A stretch of DNA of 64,000 nucleotides from Chryseobacterium gleum (GTDB lineage: Bacteria; Bacteroidota; Bacteroidia; Flavobacteriales; Weeksellaceae), in contig NZ_LR134289.1 in NCBI RefSeq assembly GCF_900636535.1, forward strand, positions 3,737,001 to 3,801,000. Reading direction: 5' to 3'. Every line of letters begins with the position of its first letter. Positions within the stretch are counted from its first letter, which is position 1. Below, piece after piece: positions 43,071-52,792 of the stretch. The notes beneath the pieces are model-generated. The model did not search any database. It had not been told where the DNA came from and saw only the letters and a program-made list of their open reading frames with translations. The position numbers and the translations under genes were made by a program.

Positions 43071-43676
43071 TTATGATGGAAGAATGTTGAGTTCATGATC
43101 AATCATTTGGGCAACTTTATCTAAAGCATGGTTGAGATAACTTTGATCACCCATTGTTTTTGACAGCAGAATGCCGCCTTCAATAAGCATAATGAAAAGG
43201 GAAGCATACTGCTCAGCACTGATCCTTTTATCAATTTCCCCCTTACTTTGTCCTGCTGCAATTGTATCTGATATTTTTATCATCCACTGCTCAAAAGACC
43301 TTTTTACCTGGGCTCTTAAGGCTGGAAAGGAATCATCTGCTTCTGTTGCAGCATTCATCAAAGGACATCCTCCGTTCGCAAAGACAAACTTCCAGTTTTT
43401 TCTGTAGAAATCTACAAATGCATGAAGTTTATCCAGAGACGTGGGGAATTCATCACCAAAGGAACGGCTGAGCGTTTTACTCAATACTCCGGCATTATAT
43501 TTATAAACCTCAATGGCCACTTCATCTTTATTTTCAAAATTTCCGTAAATACTGCCTTTCGTCAGTCCGGTTGCCTGGGTAATGTCTGACAGCGATGTGG
43601 AAATGTAACCCTTGGTATTAAAAAGAGTTGCTGTTTTCTCAATGATATGCTGTTTTGTTTTTTCTGCCTTCGACAT
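43071..43676 (-). CDS. TetR/AcrR-family regulator
   Basis: 201 residues: N-terminal helix-turn-helix (KTKQHIIEKTATLFNTKGYI, SDITQATGLTKGSIYGNFEN) and a helical ligand domain. Heads an operon of thiolase, thioesterase and fabF, so it probably senses acyl-CoA or a fatty-acid signal. A perfect palindrome overlapping its promoter (43709-43730) is the likely self-operator. Confidence 0.9.
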   Translation of the reverse strand: MSKAEKTKQHIIEKTATLFNTKGYISTSLSDITQATGLTKGSIYGNFENKDEVAIEVYKYNAGVLSKTLSRSFGDEFPTSLDKLHAFVDFYRKNWKFVFANGGCPLMNAATEADDSFPALRAQVKRSFEQWMIKISDTIAAGQSKGEIDKRISAEQYASLFIMLIEGGILLSKTMGDQSYLNHALDKVAQMIDHELNILPS

Positions 43677-43708
43677 TATAAATGTTTAAATATGCTGCAA
43701 ATATACAA

Positions 43709-43730
43709 AAATATACCATTCGGTATATTT
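43709..43730 (-). promoter_or_regulatory. TetR operator candidate
   Basis: AAATATACC (43709-43717) and GGTATATTT (43722-43730) form a perfect 9-bp inverted repeat with a 4-bp spacer, the usual shape of TetR sites. A -7 box TATATTTG (43698-43705) lies 3 bp away, so binding would block transcription. Confidence 0.82.
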
Positions 43731-43809
43731 TATCTGAAAAAGTTTATTCCGATAAATATTTAGCTTATAGGCTTTGGCCAAAGTCAATGGATTCTTGTTT
43801 TAAATAAAA

Positions 43810-43827
43810 AACGGGCTAAAGCCCGTT
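43810..43827 (-). terminator. Intrinsic terminator after osmC
   Basis: AACGGGCT and AGCCCGTT form an 8-bp stem with a 2-nt loop followed by a T-run on the minus strand. Confidence 0.85.
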
Positions 43828-43854
43828 CCTTATGATGTTGAATGAAAACCTGGA

Positions 43855-44274
43855 TTAGTTTTCCAAAGTAGCATTCAATGTAATTTCAAAGTTGAATGCA
43901 GCACTTACAGGGCATCCTTCTTCTGCAATTTTAGCGAATTTCTGGAATTCTTCTTCTGAGATTCCAGGAACCTTAGCGGTTAATGTCAGTTCAGATTTTG
44001 TAATCTTTCCAATGTTGGGATCTAAAGTGATGACAGAAGTTGTTTTTAATTCTTCAGGGTTATATCCGGCTTGTGAAAGCTCTGCATCCAGTTTCATAGT
44101 GAAACATCCTGCATGGGCTGCTGCCAGCAATTCTTCAGGATTTGTCCCTACACCATCTGCAAAACGGCTGTTGAAAGAATATTGAGTCTGGTTTAAAGTT
44201 GTACTCTGAGTAGTTAAGTGTCCTTTTCCTTCTTTGATAGTACCGTTCCAAACGGCTGTTGCGTTACGTCTCAT
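43855..44274 (-). CDS. osmC: OsmC-family peroxiredoxin
   Basis: 139 residues. The two redox Cys are in AAAHAGCFTMKL and EEGCPVSAAFNF, with the conserved GTNPEELLAAA motif, matching the OsmC subgroup that reduces organic hydroperoxides. Own terminator; divergently unrelated to the AraC gene that follows upstream on the same strand. Confidence 0.9.
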   Translation of the reverse strand: MRRNATAVWNGTIKEGKGHLTTQSTTLNQTQYSFNSRFADGVGTNPEELLAAAHAGCFTMKLDAELSQAGYNPEELKTTSVITLDPNIGKITKSELTLTAKVPGISEEEFQKFAKIAEEGCPVSAAFNFEITLNATLEN

Positions 44275-44361
44275 AATGTTTGTTTTTTATTTTTAATATT
44301 GTTTGATTTTGATGTTACAAAGGTAGGTCAGAGGTTGGGCGTATTCAATAGATAAAAAGAC

Positions 44362-45228
44362 TTAAATATTGTACTTTTTTCCCGAAGTGTAATTTTTTTT
44401 AAAATTGGCCGGTGTATTTCCTGTTTTGTTGGTGAAAAGGCGGTTGAAATAAGCAGGATCTTCATATCCCAGGTCGTAGGCAATTTCTTTTACAGGCTTG
44501 TCTGTATAAAAAAGCAATCGTTTTGCTTCCAGTAAAATTCTGTTGATGATAAACTGATTGGGAGATTCGAGATTTAGATGTTTAAATTTATGGGTTAAAG
44601 TTTTCGGAGCCATATGAAGCAGTTCTGCATAATCAGCGACGTTATGCTTTTCCCTGAAATGAATTTCAAGAAGCCTGCTGAAATCCCTGAAAATATCAAG
44701 CTCGCTGCCAGGAATTCTGAAGCTATCATTATCTAAATTTTGTTTTTTCCATTTCCGCGTAGCCCGGATGATAATCTGTTTTACATAGGTTCTTATCATT
44801 TCTTCTGCTGAGGAATCTTTCCATTCAAGTTCATCCTGAATATTCTGAAACAGGGATTTTATAAGAGCCGTTTCAGAATGATCAAGCTCCACAAAAGGAA
44901 TTTCAAATACATTATGAAAGAGTAGCCCGTCACAAGCCACTTCTTTATCATGAATCTGGATGCAGTAAAAATCGCGGTTATAAAAGAGAAGAATTGATTC
45001 CTCTTTCCCTTTTTGTATGCTTAGATGCTGGTTGGTTAGAAAAAACAGGGAAGGTTTTTGGGTTTTGTAATGGTTAAAATCGACCGTAAGTTCATATCCG
45101 GCAGGAATAAAAAATATTTTAATATCTGTTCTGAACCGATCCCCGCTGAAATCCTTCAGGCTTCCCTCTGAAAATATCTCCAGTCCGAGTCTTTTATAAT
45201 GATCTTCAAAAATAAGCGGTTGCGGCAT
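44362..45228 (-). CDS. AraC-family transcriptional regulator
   Basis: 288 residues. The C-terminal ~100 hold the double helix-turn-helix (VADYAELLHMAPKTLTHKFK, PVKEIAYDLGYEDPAYFNRL, FTNKTGNTPANFKKNY); the N-terminal part is a cupin-like sensor. The neighbouring osmC gene downstream is a possible target. Divergent from the AraC gene at 45431. Confidence 0.9.
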   Translation of the reverse strand: MPQPLIFEDHYKRLGLEIFSEGSLKDFSGDRFRTDIKIFFIPAGYELTVDFNHYKTQKPSLFFLTNQHLSIQKGKEESILLFYNRDFYCIQIHDKEVACDGLLFHNVFEIPFVELDHSETALIKSLFQNIQDELEWKDSSAEEMIRTYVKQIIIRATRKWKKQNLDNDSFRIPGSELDIFRDFSRLLEIHFREKHNVADYAELLHMAPKTLTHKFKHLNLESPNQFIINRILLEAKRLLFYTDKPVKEIAYDLGYEDPAYFNRLFTNKTGNTPANFKKNYTSGKKYNI

Positions 45229-45430
45229 ACTTTAACTTTAGTTTAAAGATACAAAAATGCAGGATTTGAACGATATTAAATTACTGAAACCCAAATTTCT
45301 GATATCTGATCTACAGAATTTGGAACAAAATAAATCGAAAATAAGTTTTTACATTGATATTATTTTATCATTTTTACAAAGATTTGTACTGTGATCCCTA
45401 TTCGTAAACCCTTTTTTCAAAACTGCCTGT

Positions 45431-46309
45431 ATGAGCAAATTAGAAAATATTCTGAGAGAAATAACTCCACTATCTCCCGAGGATAGCTTTCTCGTATTTG
45501 ACAGGATTAAAGCTTCTTTTGACTTTCCTTACCATTACCATCCTGAGATTGAAATTAATTTTGTTTATAAAGGAAAGGGTTATCGTAGGATGATAGGTGA
45601 TCATACAGGAGAAATTGGTAATCTGGAATTGGTTCTTGTAGGGCCCAATTTACCGCATTGCTGGGCAAACTACCGGTGTAAAAACAGAAAAACCCACGAA
45701 ATCACCATACAGTTCAATCAGGATTTCTTTAATCAGTCCATGATGCAGAAAAATATCCTGAAACCCATCAATAACCTGATGAAAGACTCTATCAGAGGGA
45801 TTCTTTTTTCTGAGGAAACAGCTGAAAAACTAAAAGACTCGTTTCTCAACCTGTCGAAAATGAACAGTTTTGAATCTTTCATAGAAATTATGAAAATTCT
45901 GAATGAACTTGCTATTGCAGAAAATAAAACGCTTCTTTCATCATACAGTATTGAGCTTGAAACTTTTGATGATAATGACAAGATGAAGATTATACATGAC
46001 TTTGTGCACAAGAACTTTGAAAATAAAATAACACTGGACAAAGTAGCGTCATTGGTGAATATGAGTAATGTTACTTTCAACAGGTTTATTAAAAAAAGAA
46101 CAGGGAAAACCTTTGTCAATTATCTGAATGAAATAAGGATCAGCTATGCTGCACGCTGGCTGATGGAAAAAAATCTTACTGTTTTCGAGATTGCTTTTGA
46201 AGCAGGTTTTAATAATATTGCCAATTTCAATAAGGTATTTAAGTCCATCAAAAAGACAACACCAACTGAATTTAAAGAACAATTTAAAGGAGTGAAAAAA
46301 ATCGAGTGA
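45431..46309 (+). CDS. AraC-family regulator, likely of the N-glycan locus
   Basis: 292 residues: an N-terminal cupin (FDFPYHYHPEIEINFVYKGK, GPNLPHCWANYRCK) and a C-terminal AraC domain (LDKVASLVNMSNVTFNRFIK, TVFEIAFEAGFNNIANFNKV, KTTPTEFKEQFK). Bacteroidota AraC/cupin proteins of this type respond to sugars. It is immediately upstream of, and in line with, susC/susD, and the locus has no other regulator in the window, so control of the locus is inferred. Confidence 0.88.
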   Translation: MSKLENILREITPLSPEDSFLVFDRIKASFDFPYHYHPEIEINFVYKGKGYRRMIGDHTGEIGNLELVLVGPNLPHCWANYRCKNRKTHEITIQFNQDFFNQSMMQKNILKPINNLMKDSIRGILFSEETAEKLKDSFLNLSKMNSFESFIEIMKILNELAIAENKTLLSSYSIELETFDDNDKMKIIHDFVHKNFENKITLDKVASLVNMSNVTFNRFIKKRTGKTFVNYLNEIRISYAARWLMEKNLTVFEIAFEAGFNNIANFNKVFKSIKKTTPTEFKEQFKGVKKIE

Positions 46310-46543
46310 TTTTTGGAATTTGCTTTTTGATAGTAATTAATTCAGCATAAAACGTAATGAAAACCGGGTATTCGTATCCAGTTTTATTTTGGCGAAAACT
46401 AAGATAAATCCTATTTTTCTCATTGTTGATAAAGTAGTGTATTATATTGATATGTAGCCTGTTAGTTGTATTAAAATAAAAATACTGAAAAAATAATATC
46501 GTTTTATGATAAAATAGTATTATATCAGACTGGATACAAAATT

Positions 46544-46551
46544 TAGATTTG
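46544..46551 (+). promoter_or_regulatory. Candidate -7 box of the susC operon
   Basis: TAGATTTG matches TAnnTTTG and would start transcription near 46558, leaving a ~138-nt leader. No good -33 element is seen, as expected if an AraC activator is required. The 46310-46695 interval is otherwise AT-rich and non-coding. Confidence 0.5.
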
Positions 46552-46695
46552 TGAATGTGAATTAAATCTTAACAAAACTTTAAATAATTTAATACATAAA
46601 CGGAAAAATTTTGCTGAAAAAACAATAATTTTTTTTGTATTAAAAAATAAAGTAATGTCACTGATTCTCAATTAAATCTAACGAATCTATACCTT

Positions 46696-49653
46696 ATGAG
46701 AAAAGCAGTTATACCCGTTCTGTTCGTTTTTTCACTTACTGCGAATGCACAGGAGAAAAAAACAGCCGACACTACGAAGACAACCAGTATTGAGGAGGTC
46801 GTGGTCACCTCTTTGGGGATAAAAAGGCAGGCCCGCTCTTTAACGTATTCCAGTCAGCAGATTGGCGGGGATGAGCTTACAGAAGTAAAAACTCCCAATC
46901 TATTAAATTCGATCAACGGAAAAGTTTCCAATGTGCAGATCAACAGAACCAATGGTGTAGGTAGCTCCGTAAGGGTGATTATGAGAGGAAATAAGTCTGT
47001 ATCAAACAGTCAGCCACTGTATGTAATTGACGGAATTCCAATTATCAATGGCACAGGGAAATCTGCTGATATAAGTCAGTATTCCAATATGCCGGATCCA
47101 GGCGACGTGCTAAGTTCCATTAATCCTGATGATATTGAAAGCATCAACTTTCTGAAAGGAGCTTCTGCTTCTGCATTGTATGGATCTGCGGGGGGAAACG
47201 GTGCCATCCTGATCACAACAAGAAAAGGGAAATTAGGCAAGAGTTCTATTTCTTACAGTACAAGTTTAACAGTAGACAGAGCTTATAGTCTTCCAAAACT
47301 GCAGCACAGTTATCTGTCTTATGATCCCTCTGTGCCTAATCAATCTCCAGGCGATAACATTGAGAGCTGGGGAGCAAAAGGAGCATCGAAGGACTATCTT
47401 AAAGACTTTCTGCAAACCGGAACAACATGGGTAAATAGCCTTTCTTTCCAATCGGGAAATGAAAAATCAACCAATTATTTTTCCGTTGGAAATACGACAA
47501 ACAAGGGGATAATTCCGATGTCTTATTTTGATCAATATAATATTTCTTTCAGAAACTCAAGTAAGTTCCTGGATGATAAATTAACATTGGATGCCAACTT
47601 TATAGGTTCTTTGCAGGACAGTAAAAACAGACAAACACCGGGAGCTTCTTTTTCACCTTTGACAAGCTTATACTGGTTACCAAGAGGAGTAGATTTTGAT
47701 CAATACGGACCGGATAACTACTCTTACCTTGATAAGAAAAGACTTTTACCTGCACAAAACTGGTGGGAAGTGAAACCTGACGGAAGTTTCAAAGGAAACC
47801 CGGAAACCCAAAACCCATATTGGATTTTAAACAGAAATCCGGTTACGGTTAAAAATAAAAATGCATATAGTGCTGTTACGTTATCTTATGAAATTAATCC
47901 ATGGCTGACAGCGAGAGTAAGAGGTAATTACAGCTGGAATATTTCAGACAGCCAGCGTGATATTTCTGCATACTCAGCACCAAGTTTATTAGCAGGTGGA
48001 CAAAATGGAAGAATGCTTAAAAATGTTTATGAAAATTCTTCTACCTACGGTGATGTTTTGCTTGTTGGTAGCCCAAAATTAAGCGAATCTATTTCTTTAG
48101 ATTTTACGCTTGGAGGAAGTGTGAATACAACCAGTAATAAAGTAACACAGGTTGACAATGCATATCTGTCTAACCCTAATTTGTTTGCATTAAACAACCT
48201 TCAATGGAACGTAGAAAGAAGTCCGGGAGATGGATACCACAATATCTATTGGAATTTAAAAAAACAAGTACGATCGGTATTTGCAAGTGCTTCCGTAGGA
48301 TATAAAAATATGTTTTATGTAGATATGACCTTTAGAAATGATTGGGATTCTACTTTGGCATTAACAGGAAGAAGCGGATTTGATTATGAGTCTGTAGGAG
48401 CTAATGCGATCTTATCTTCTATTTTTAAACTTCCGGAAGTAATTAATTTCTGGAAGGTGAGAGGTTCTTATGCAACTGTAGGGTTAGGATTACCTGCCAA
48501 TATTTCTAATGCAATGGTGGCATATTACAATGCATATTCGTATGGAGTAGATGCAGGAACTATTGTATATCCAAAAAGTTCATTTGTTACCAGCCGTCCA
48601 GACCTTATTCCACGACCGGAGCTTAATAAAACTTTTGAGGCAGGAACTGAGTTGAGAATGCTCAATAACAGATTAAATTTTGACATTACTTATTATAATT
48701 CCAATGCAACTAATCAGTTGTTAGAAACTACTATAGGGTCAAACTTTGGAGGAATTCCGTCAGGTTCATATTATATTAATGCCGGGAAAATACGTAACAC
48801 AGGCTTTGAAGCTTCATTATCATACAAAATCTTTGGTGGCGAAAAATTCGGCTGGACAACTACATTGAATGCTTCAGCGAATAAGAATACGATTGTAGAA
48901 TTATTTCCATCAAGTCTGCCCATATCAGAAAGTCAGCTGTTTGCATTAACAGGAGGAGGAGACTTTACAAAACTGAGGTTAGGTGGATCATTTGGAGATC
49001 TCTACGGAGTTAAATTCAAAAGAGATGATCAGGGGCGAATCTTGGTAGATGAAAATGGTGTTCCTCTGGGTACTACAGGAGATCCTCAGTATTTGGGCAA
49101 CCCGAATCCTAAGTTTATTCTGGGTTTTAATAACTCTTTTAATATTGGTAAACTGGGAATATCTTTCCTTATCGATGGTAAATTTGGAGGCAAAGTATTG
49201 TCTCTTACGGAGAAAGCAAATGATTTATACGGAGTGAGCCAGGCTACTGCTGATGCAAGAGACGCCGGCGGAGTATCTATTCCAAATGCTGTATATGCTC
49301 CAGGCACTCCTAATGCTGGACAGGCTTATAATGGAGTTACTGATGCAAAAGCTTATTATAAAAGAACAGGTGGTGCCGGTGGTATCGGGACAGGAATTGA
49401 TGAAGCTTATCTGTATAGCGCAACAACAGTTCGTCTACGTCAGGCATCAATTTCATATAGCTTTGATATTAATTCCAAATATATGAGAAATGCTACAGTA
49501 AGTCTTGTTGGAACCAATTTATTCTTCTTTTATAAAAAAGCTCCATTCGATCCGGAACAAGTATCCGGAAATACACCAGGTGGGGTAGGAGTTGATTCAT
49601 TTGGACTTCCAATTACACGATCTATCGGACTATCATTAAAGGCTAACTTCTAA
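46696..49653 (+). CDS. SusC/RagA-type TonB-dependent outer-membrane transporter
   Basis: 985 residues. Signal peptide (VIPVLFVFSLTANAQ), a TonB-box-like IEEVVVTSLG near residue 32, then the plug (LNSINGKVSNVQINRTNGVG, LYVIDGIPI, INPDDIESINFLKGASASAL) and the long beta-barrel ending in F. It lacks the N-terminal carboxypeptidase-like domain common in SusC proteins. With the adjacent SusD it imports oligosaccharides, here probably those freed from N-glycans. Confidence 0.95.
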   Translation: MRKAVIPVLFVFSLTANAQEKKTADTTKTTSIEEVVVTSLGIKRQARSLTYSSQQIGGDELTEVKTPNLLNSINGKVSNVQINRTNGVGSSVRVIMRGNKSVSNSQPLYVIDGIPIINGTGKSADISQYSNMPDPGDVLSSINPDDIESINFLKGASASALYGSAGGNGAILITTRKGKLGKSSISYSTSLTVDRAYSLPKLQHSYLSYDPSVPNQSPGDNIESWGAKGASKDYLKDFLQTGTTWVNSLSFQSGNEKSTNYFSVGNTTNKGIIPMSYFDQYNISFRNSSKFLDDKLTLDANFIGSLQDSKNRQTPGASFSPLTSLYWLPRGVDFDQYGPDNYSYLDKKRLLPAQNWWEVKPDGSFKGNPETQNPYWILNRNPVTVKNKNAYSAVTLSYEINPWLTARVRGNYSWNISDSQRDISAYSAPSLLAGGQNGRMLKNVYENSSTYGDVLLVGSPKLSESISLDFTLGGSVNTTSNKVTQVDNAYLSNPNLFALNNLQWNVERSPGDGYHNIYWNLKKQVRSVFASASVGYKNMFYVDMTFRNDWDSTLALTGRSGFDYESVGANAILSSIFKLPEVINFWKVRGSYATVGLGLPANISNAMVAYYNAYSYGVDAGTIVYPKSSFVTSRPDLIPRPELNKTFEAGTELRMLNNRLNFDITYYNSNATNQLLETTIGSNFGGIPSGSYYINAGKIRNTGFEASLSYKIFGGEKFGWTTTLNASANKNTIVELFPSSLPISESQLFALTGGGDFTKLRLGGSFGDLYGVKFKRDDQGRILVDENGVPLGTTGDPQYLGNPNPKFILGFNNSFNIGKLGISFLIDGKFGGKVLSLTEKANDLYGVSQATADARDAGGVSIPNAVYAPGTPNAGQAYNGVTDAKAYYKRTGGAGGIGTGIDEAYLYSATTVRLRQASISYSFDINSKYMRNATVSLVGTNLFFFYKKAPFDPEQVSGNTPGGVGVDSFGLPITRSIGLSLKANF

Positions 49654-49663
49654 TTTAACGAAA

Positions 49664-51286
49664 ATGAAATTCAAAAATATTAAAATACTGGTATTAGGTG
49701 CGGTAGTTCTGATGACAGCTTCAGGATGCGGTGATCTTGATCAATATAACCAGGAGAAACTTGGAAATCCTGAGATTTTTTATGCTGATTATAATGCGGT
49801 TGTTAATCCTTTAAAATCTATTCAAAGAGGATTACAGTCAGACTATCAGTTATATCCTAATTTAAGTGCAGATATGTTCAGTGGTATGTTCAGCACAGCA
49901 ACTCCTTTTAATGGAGGCAAGAACAATTTGACATATTTTATGATGGATGGTTGGAACAACAGAATTATTGCCAGACAACAGGATATTTTCAATTATTCCA
50001 TCATCATAGATAATGCAGCTAAAAACTTTTATCCTGACGTAGACTTTACAGCTACATTTGCGGTAAAGAAAATATTAAAAGTAATCACAGCGGCCAGAGT
50101 ATCAGATAGCCATGGTCCGGTAGTGTACAGCAAATATGAGACACCTAATGCAAACGGTGTCACTGATTTTGACTCTCAACAGGAGGCTTACCTGCATTTT
50201 ATTAATGATCTTAGTGCTGCTATTATAGACCTTCAAAAGGTACAGAATATGCCAGCTAACCAAAATGAAGGTGATAAGGCTGCATTGAAAAAAGCTGATC
50301 TGGTATTTAATGGAAATATTTCTCAATGGGCCAAGCTTGCGAATTCACTAAAGCTGAGATTAGCGATGAGAATGAGTTATGCAGATCCGGCAAAATCTAA
50401 GCAATATGCTGAAGAGGCATTAGCTTCATCTGCAGGATTGATTACTGATAATGCGGATAATGCCTTGATCAGTGTAGGACAATCAGAATTGAGTTTTATC
50501 ATTTACTCATGGGGAGATTGTTTAATTGGAGCACCTTTGATGGCTTATATGAACGGATATAATGATCCAAGGCTTCCTGCGTATGCTATTCCGGCATCTG
50601 ATCCAAGCTTACAGGGAAAATATATAGGAATCCGTCAGGGAATAGATTTATTAAATGGTAAATCAACATACGGAGGGTTCTCACAGCCACAGGCAAAATC
50701 TGCTAACGGAGATTATTTCTCTGCTACAGATGGTAAAATGAAATTATTCACCGCTGCAGAAACATGGTTCCTTAAAGCAGAAGCTGCTTTGAGAGGATAT
50801 GCAGGAGCGGGCGATATTCAAACGAACTATACCACAGGGGTTCAGCAATCTTTCGGCGAATGGGGGAAAAGTGCAAGCGTTGCTGCTTACCTTGCTGATA
50901 CAACTTCTACTGAAGCTCCTTATATTGATCCGAAAAATCCGGATAATAACGTACCTGTTGGAAATCCACAGTTAAGTACCATTACCATTGCATGGAATAA
51001 CAGTGATACTAACGAAAGAAAATTAGAAAGAATTATTACCCAGAAATGGCTTTCCCTTTATCCAAACGGACCGGAAGCCTGGGCAGAGCAGAGAAGAACA
51101 GGATATCCGGTTCTTTTCAAGGTAAGAAAAAATGACAGTGGAGGAGCCATCAGTACAGAGGCAATGATCAGAAGAATTCCTTTCACTATTGATACCAAAA
51201 CATCATTGTATAATTACCAGCAGGCTGCTCAAATGCTGAACGGCCCTGATACCGGAGGAACCAAGCTTTGGTGGGATAAGAAATAA
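49664..51286 (+). CDS. SusD/RagB-like glycan-binding lipoprotein
   Basis: 540 residues with a lipoprotein signal (VLMTASGCGD). Pattern of the SusD-like_2 group: LNPLKSIQRGLQ-type start, helical TPR core (WFLKAEAALRGYAGAGDI), LERIITQKWLSLYPNGPEAW and a C-terminal RIPFTIDTKTSLYNYQQA. It caps the SusC barrel and captures glycans at the cell surface. 10 bp downstream of susC. Confidence 0.93.
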   Translation: MKFKNIKILVLGAVVLMTASGCGDLDQYNQEKLGNPEIFYADYNAVVNPLKSIQRGLQSDYQLYPNLSADMFSGMFSTATPFNGGKNNLTYFMMDGWNNRIIARQQDIFNYSIIIDNAAKNFYPDVDFTATFAVKKILKVITAARVSDSHGPVVYSKYETPNANGVTDFDSQQEAYLHFINDLSAAIIDLQKVQNMPANQNEGDKAALKKADLVFNGNISQWAKLANSLKLRLAMRMSYADPAKSKQYAEEALASSAGLITDNADNALISVGQSELSFIIYSWGDCLIGAPLMAYMNGYNDPRLPAYAIPASDPSLQGKYIGIRQGIDLLNGKSTYGGFSQPQAKSANGDYFSATDGKMKLFTAAETWFLKAEAALRGYAGAGDIQTNYTTGVQQSFGEWGKSASVAAYLADTTSTEAPYIDPKNPDNNVPVGNPQLSTITIAWNNSDTNERKLERIITQKWLSLYPNGPEAWAEQRRTGYPVLFKVRKNDSGGAISTEAMIRRIPFTIDTKTSLYNYQQAAQMLNGPDTGGTKLWWDKK

Positions 51287-51313
51287 AAATATTCAGAATC
51301 ACTCATTAATAAA

Positions 51314-51433
51314 GAGACATCTCAAAATCAGTTTTTTTCTGAAACAAACATTGAGGCGGGAGGATAGAGTAGAACCTCCGAAAAATTTATAGTTTCGTTT
51401 TTTAAGCCTGAATGAATCTTTTGAGATGTTCTC
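51314..51433. mobile_element. MITE-like element or insertion-sequence remnant
   Basis: GAGACATCTCAAAA (51314-51327) and TTTTGAGATGTTCTC (51419-51433) are near-perfect terminal inverted repeats, with one extra T, bounding 120 bp of non-coding sequence. It lies between susD and the transporter gene and may also act as a hairpin in the transcript. Confidence 0.65.
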
Positions 51434-51460
51434 TTTTTCTTTAGAATCTTACTTTTAAAT

Positions 51461-52759
51461 ATGGGAAAAAACAATTCCGGAACCCGTCGGATCCAGCCAA
51501 TTCTCTGGATATCCACATTATATTTTGCAATGGGAGTTCCCTTTGTAACCATTAATGCGGTTTCAGGAATTATGTATAAAGATATGGGTGTTTCGGATTC
51601 GCAGATCACATTCTGGACAGCTCTTATTCTGTTTGCATGGACATTGAAGCCGCTTTGGAGCCCTTTTCTGGAGATCTATAAAACTAAAAAGTTCTTTGTT
51701 GTTTTTACCCAGTTTGCCATAGGAATTCTGTTTGCTCTGATTGCTTTAAGTCTGCCGATGCACGACTTTTTCAAATACAGTATTGCCCTTTTTGCAGTAG
51801 TGGCATTTTGCGGAGCGACCCATGATGTTGTAGCAGATGGAACGTATATTGGCTTCCTGACCAATAAAGAACAGGCAAGATATATCGGCTGGCAGGGTGC
51901 TTTTTATAATCTGGCCAAGATTATCAGCAGTGGGGCGCTCGTTTATTTTGCCGGAGTTTTGGAAAAAACGAAAGGAGTTACCAATGCCTGGATGATCATT
52001 ATGGTGATTTATGCCTTACTGTTTTTTGCATTAGCCATTTATCACTATTTCATTCTGCCGAACGAGAATAAAGAAGAGCAGAAAAAAGAAAAAACAGCCG
52101 GAAATGTCCGTAGAGAATTATTGGAAGTCATTACCTCTTTCTTTACCAAAAAAAATATTGTATGGTCTGTGCTTTTCATTATTCTGTACCGTTTTGCAGA
52201 AGGATTCGCGATCAAAATTGCCCCATTATTTTTTAAAGCTCCAAGAACTTCCGGAGGGTTAGGCTTATCAACATCAGATATAGGGCTTGTGTATGGAACT
52301 TATGGTTCTGCAGCATTTATTTTAGGTTCTGTACTGGCCGGATATTTTATCTCAGCCCGCGGACTGAAAAGATCTTTGATATGGCTGTGCTGTGCATTCA
52401 ATATTCCGTTTGTGGTATATGCTTTACTGGCTTATTATCAGCCGGCTGACCTTTTACCTGTAGGAATTGCTGTAGTAGTGGAATATTTTGGATATGGATT
52501 TGGTTTTGTAGGATTAATGCTCTACATGATGCAGCAGATTGCTCCCGGAAAACACAAAACAGCGCATTATGCATTTGCAACAGGAATTATGAACCTTGGT
52601 GTCATGATTCCCGGAATGTTCAGCGGAACGATCAGTGACTGGATCGGATATAAAATGTTCTTTATCTGGGTGTTGATTGCTACCATACCCGCATTTTTGG
52701 TCACCCTATTTGTTCCTTTCCCTTATCCTGAAAATCAGAAAGAACAAGAACACAATTAA
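51461..52759 (+). CDS. MFS transporter, sugar type
   Basis: 432 residues with twelve hydrophobic segments, starting after a polar N-terminus (IQPILWISTLYFAMGVPFVT). Motifs such as GATHDVVADGTYIGFL and GYFISARGLKRSL fit the AmpG/sugar-porter side of the MFS. Located between susD and GH130, it likely moves the mannosyl-GlcNAc disaccharide, or a related product, into the cytoplasm for phosphorolysis. Substrate is inferred from context. Confidence 0.88.
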   Translation: MGKNNSGTRRIQPILWISTLYFAMGVPFVTINAVSGIMYKDMGVSDSQITFWTALILFAWTLKPLWSPFLEIYKTKKFFVVFTQFAIGILFALIALSLPMHDFFKYSIALFAVVAFCGATHDVVADGTYIGFLTNKEQARYIGWQGAFYNLAKIISSGALVYFAGVLEKTKGVTNAWMIIMVIYALLFFALAIYHYFILPNENKEEQKKEKTAGNVRRELLEVITSFFTKKNIVWSVLFIILYRFAEGFAIKIAPLFFKAPRTSGGLGLSTSDIGLVYGTYGSAAFILGSVLAGYFISARGLKRSLIWLCCAFNIPFVVYALLAYYQPADLLPVGIAVVVEYFGYGFGFVGLMLYMMQQIAPGKHKTAHYAFATGIMNLGVMIPGMFSGTISDWIGYKMFFIWVLIATIPAFLVTLFVPFPYPENQKEQEHN

Positions 52760-52792
52760 TAAACAAATTTTAAATAAAAAGTTAAAAACTTT

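Noticed and set aside
51328..51609. 93-residue minus-strand frame across the MFS start
   Set aside because: It overlaps the MITE-like element and the transporter's first helix and has no recognisable features.
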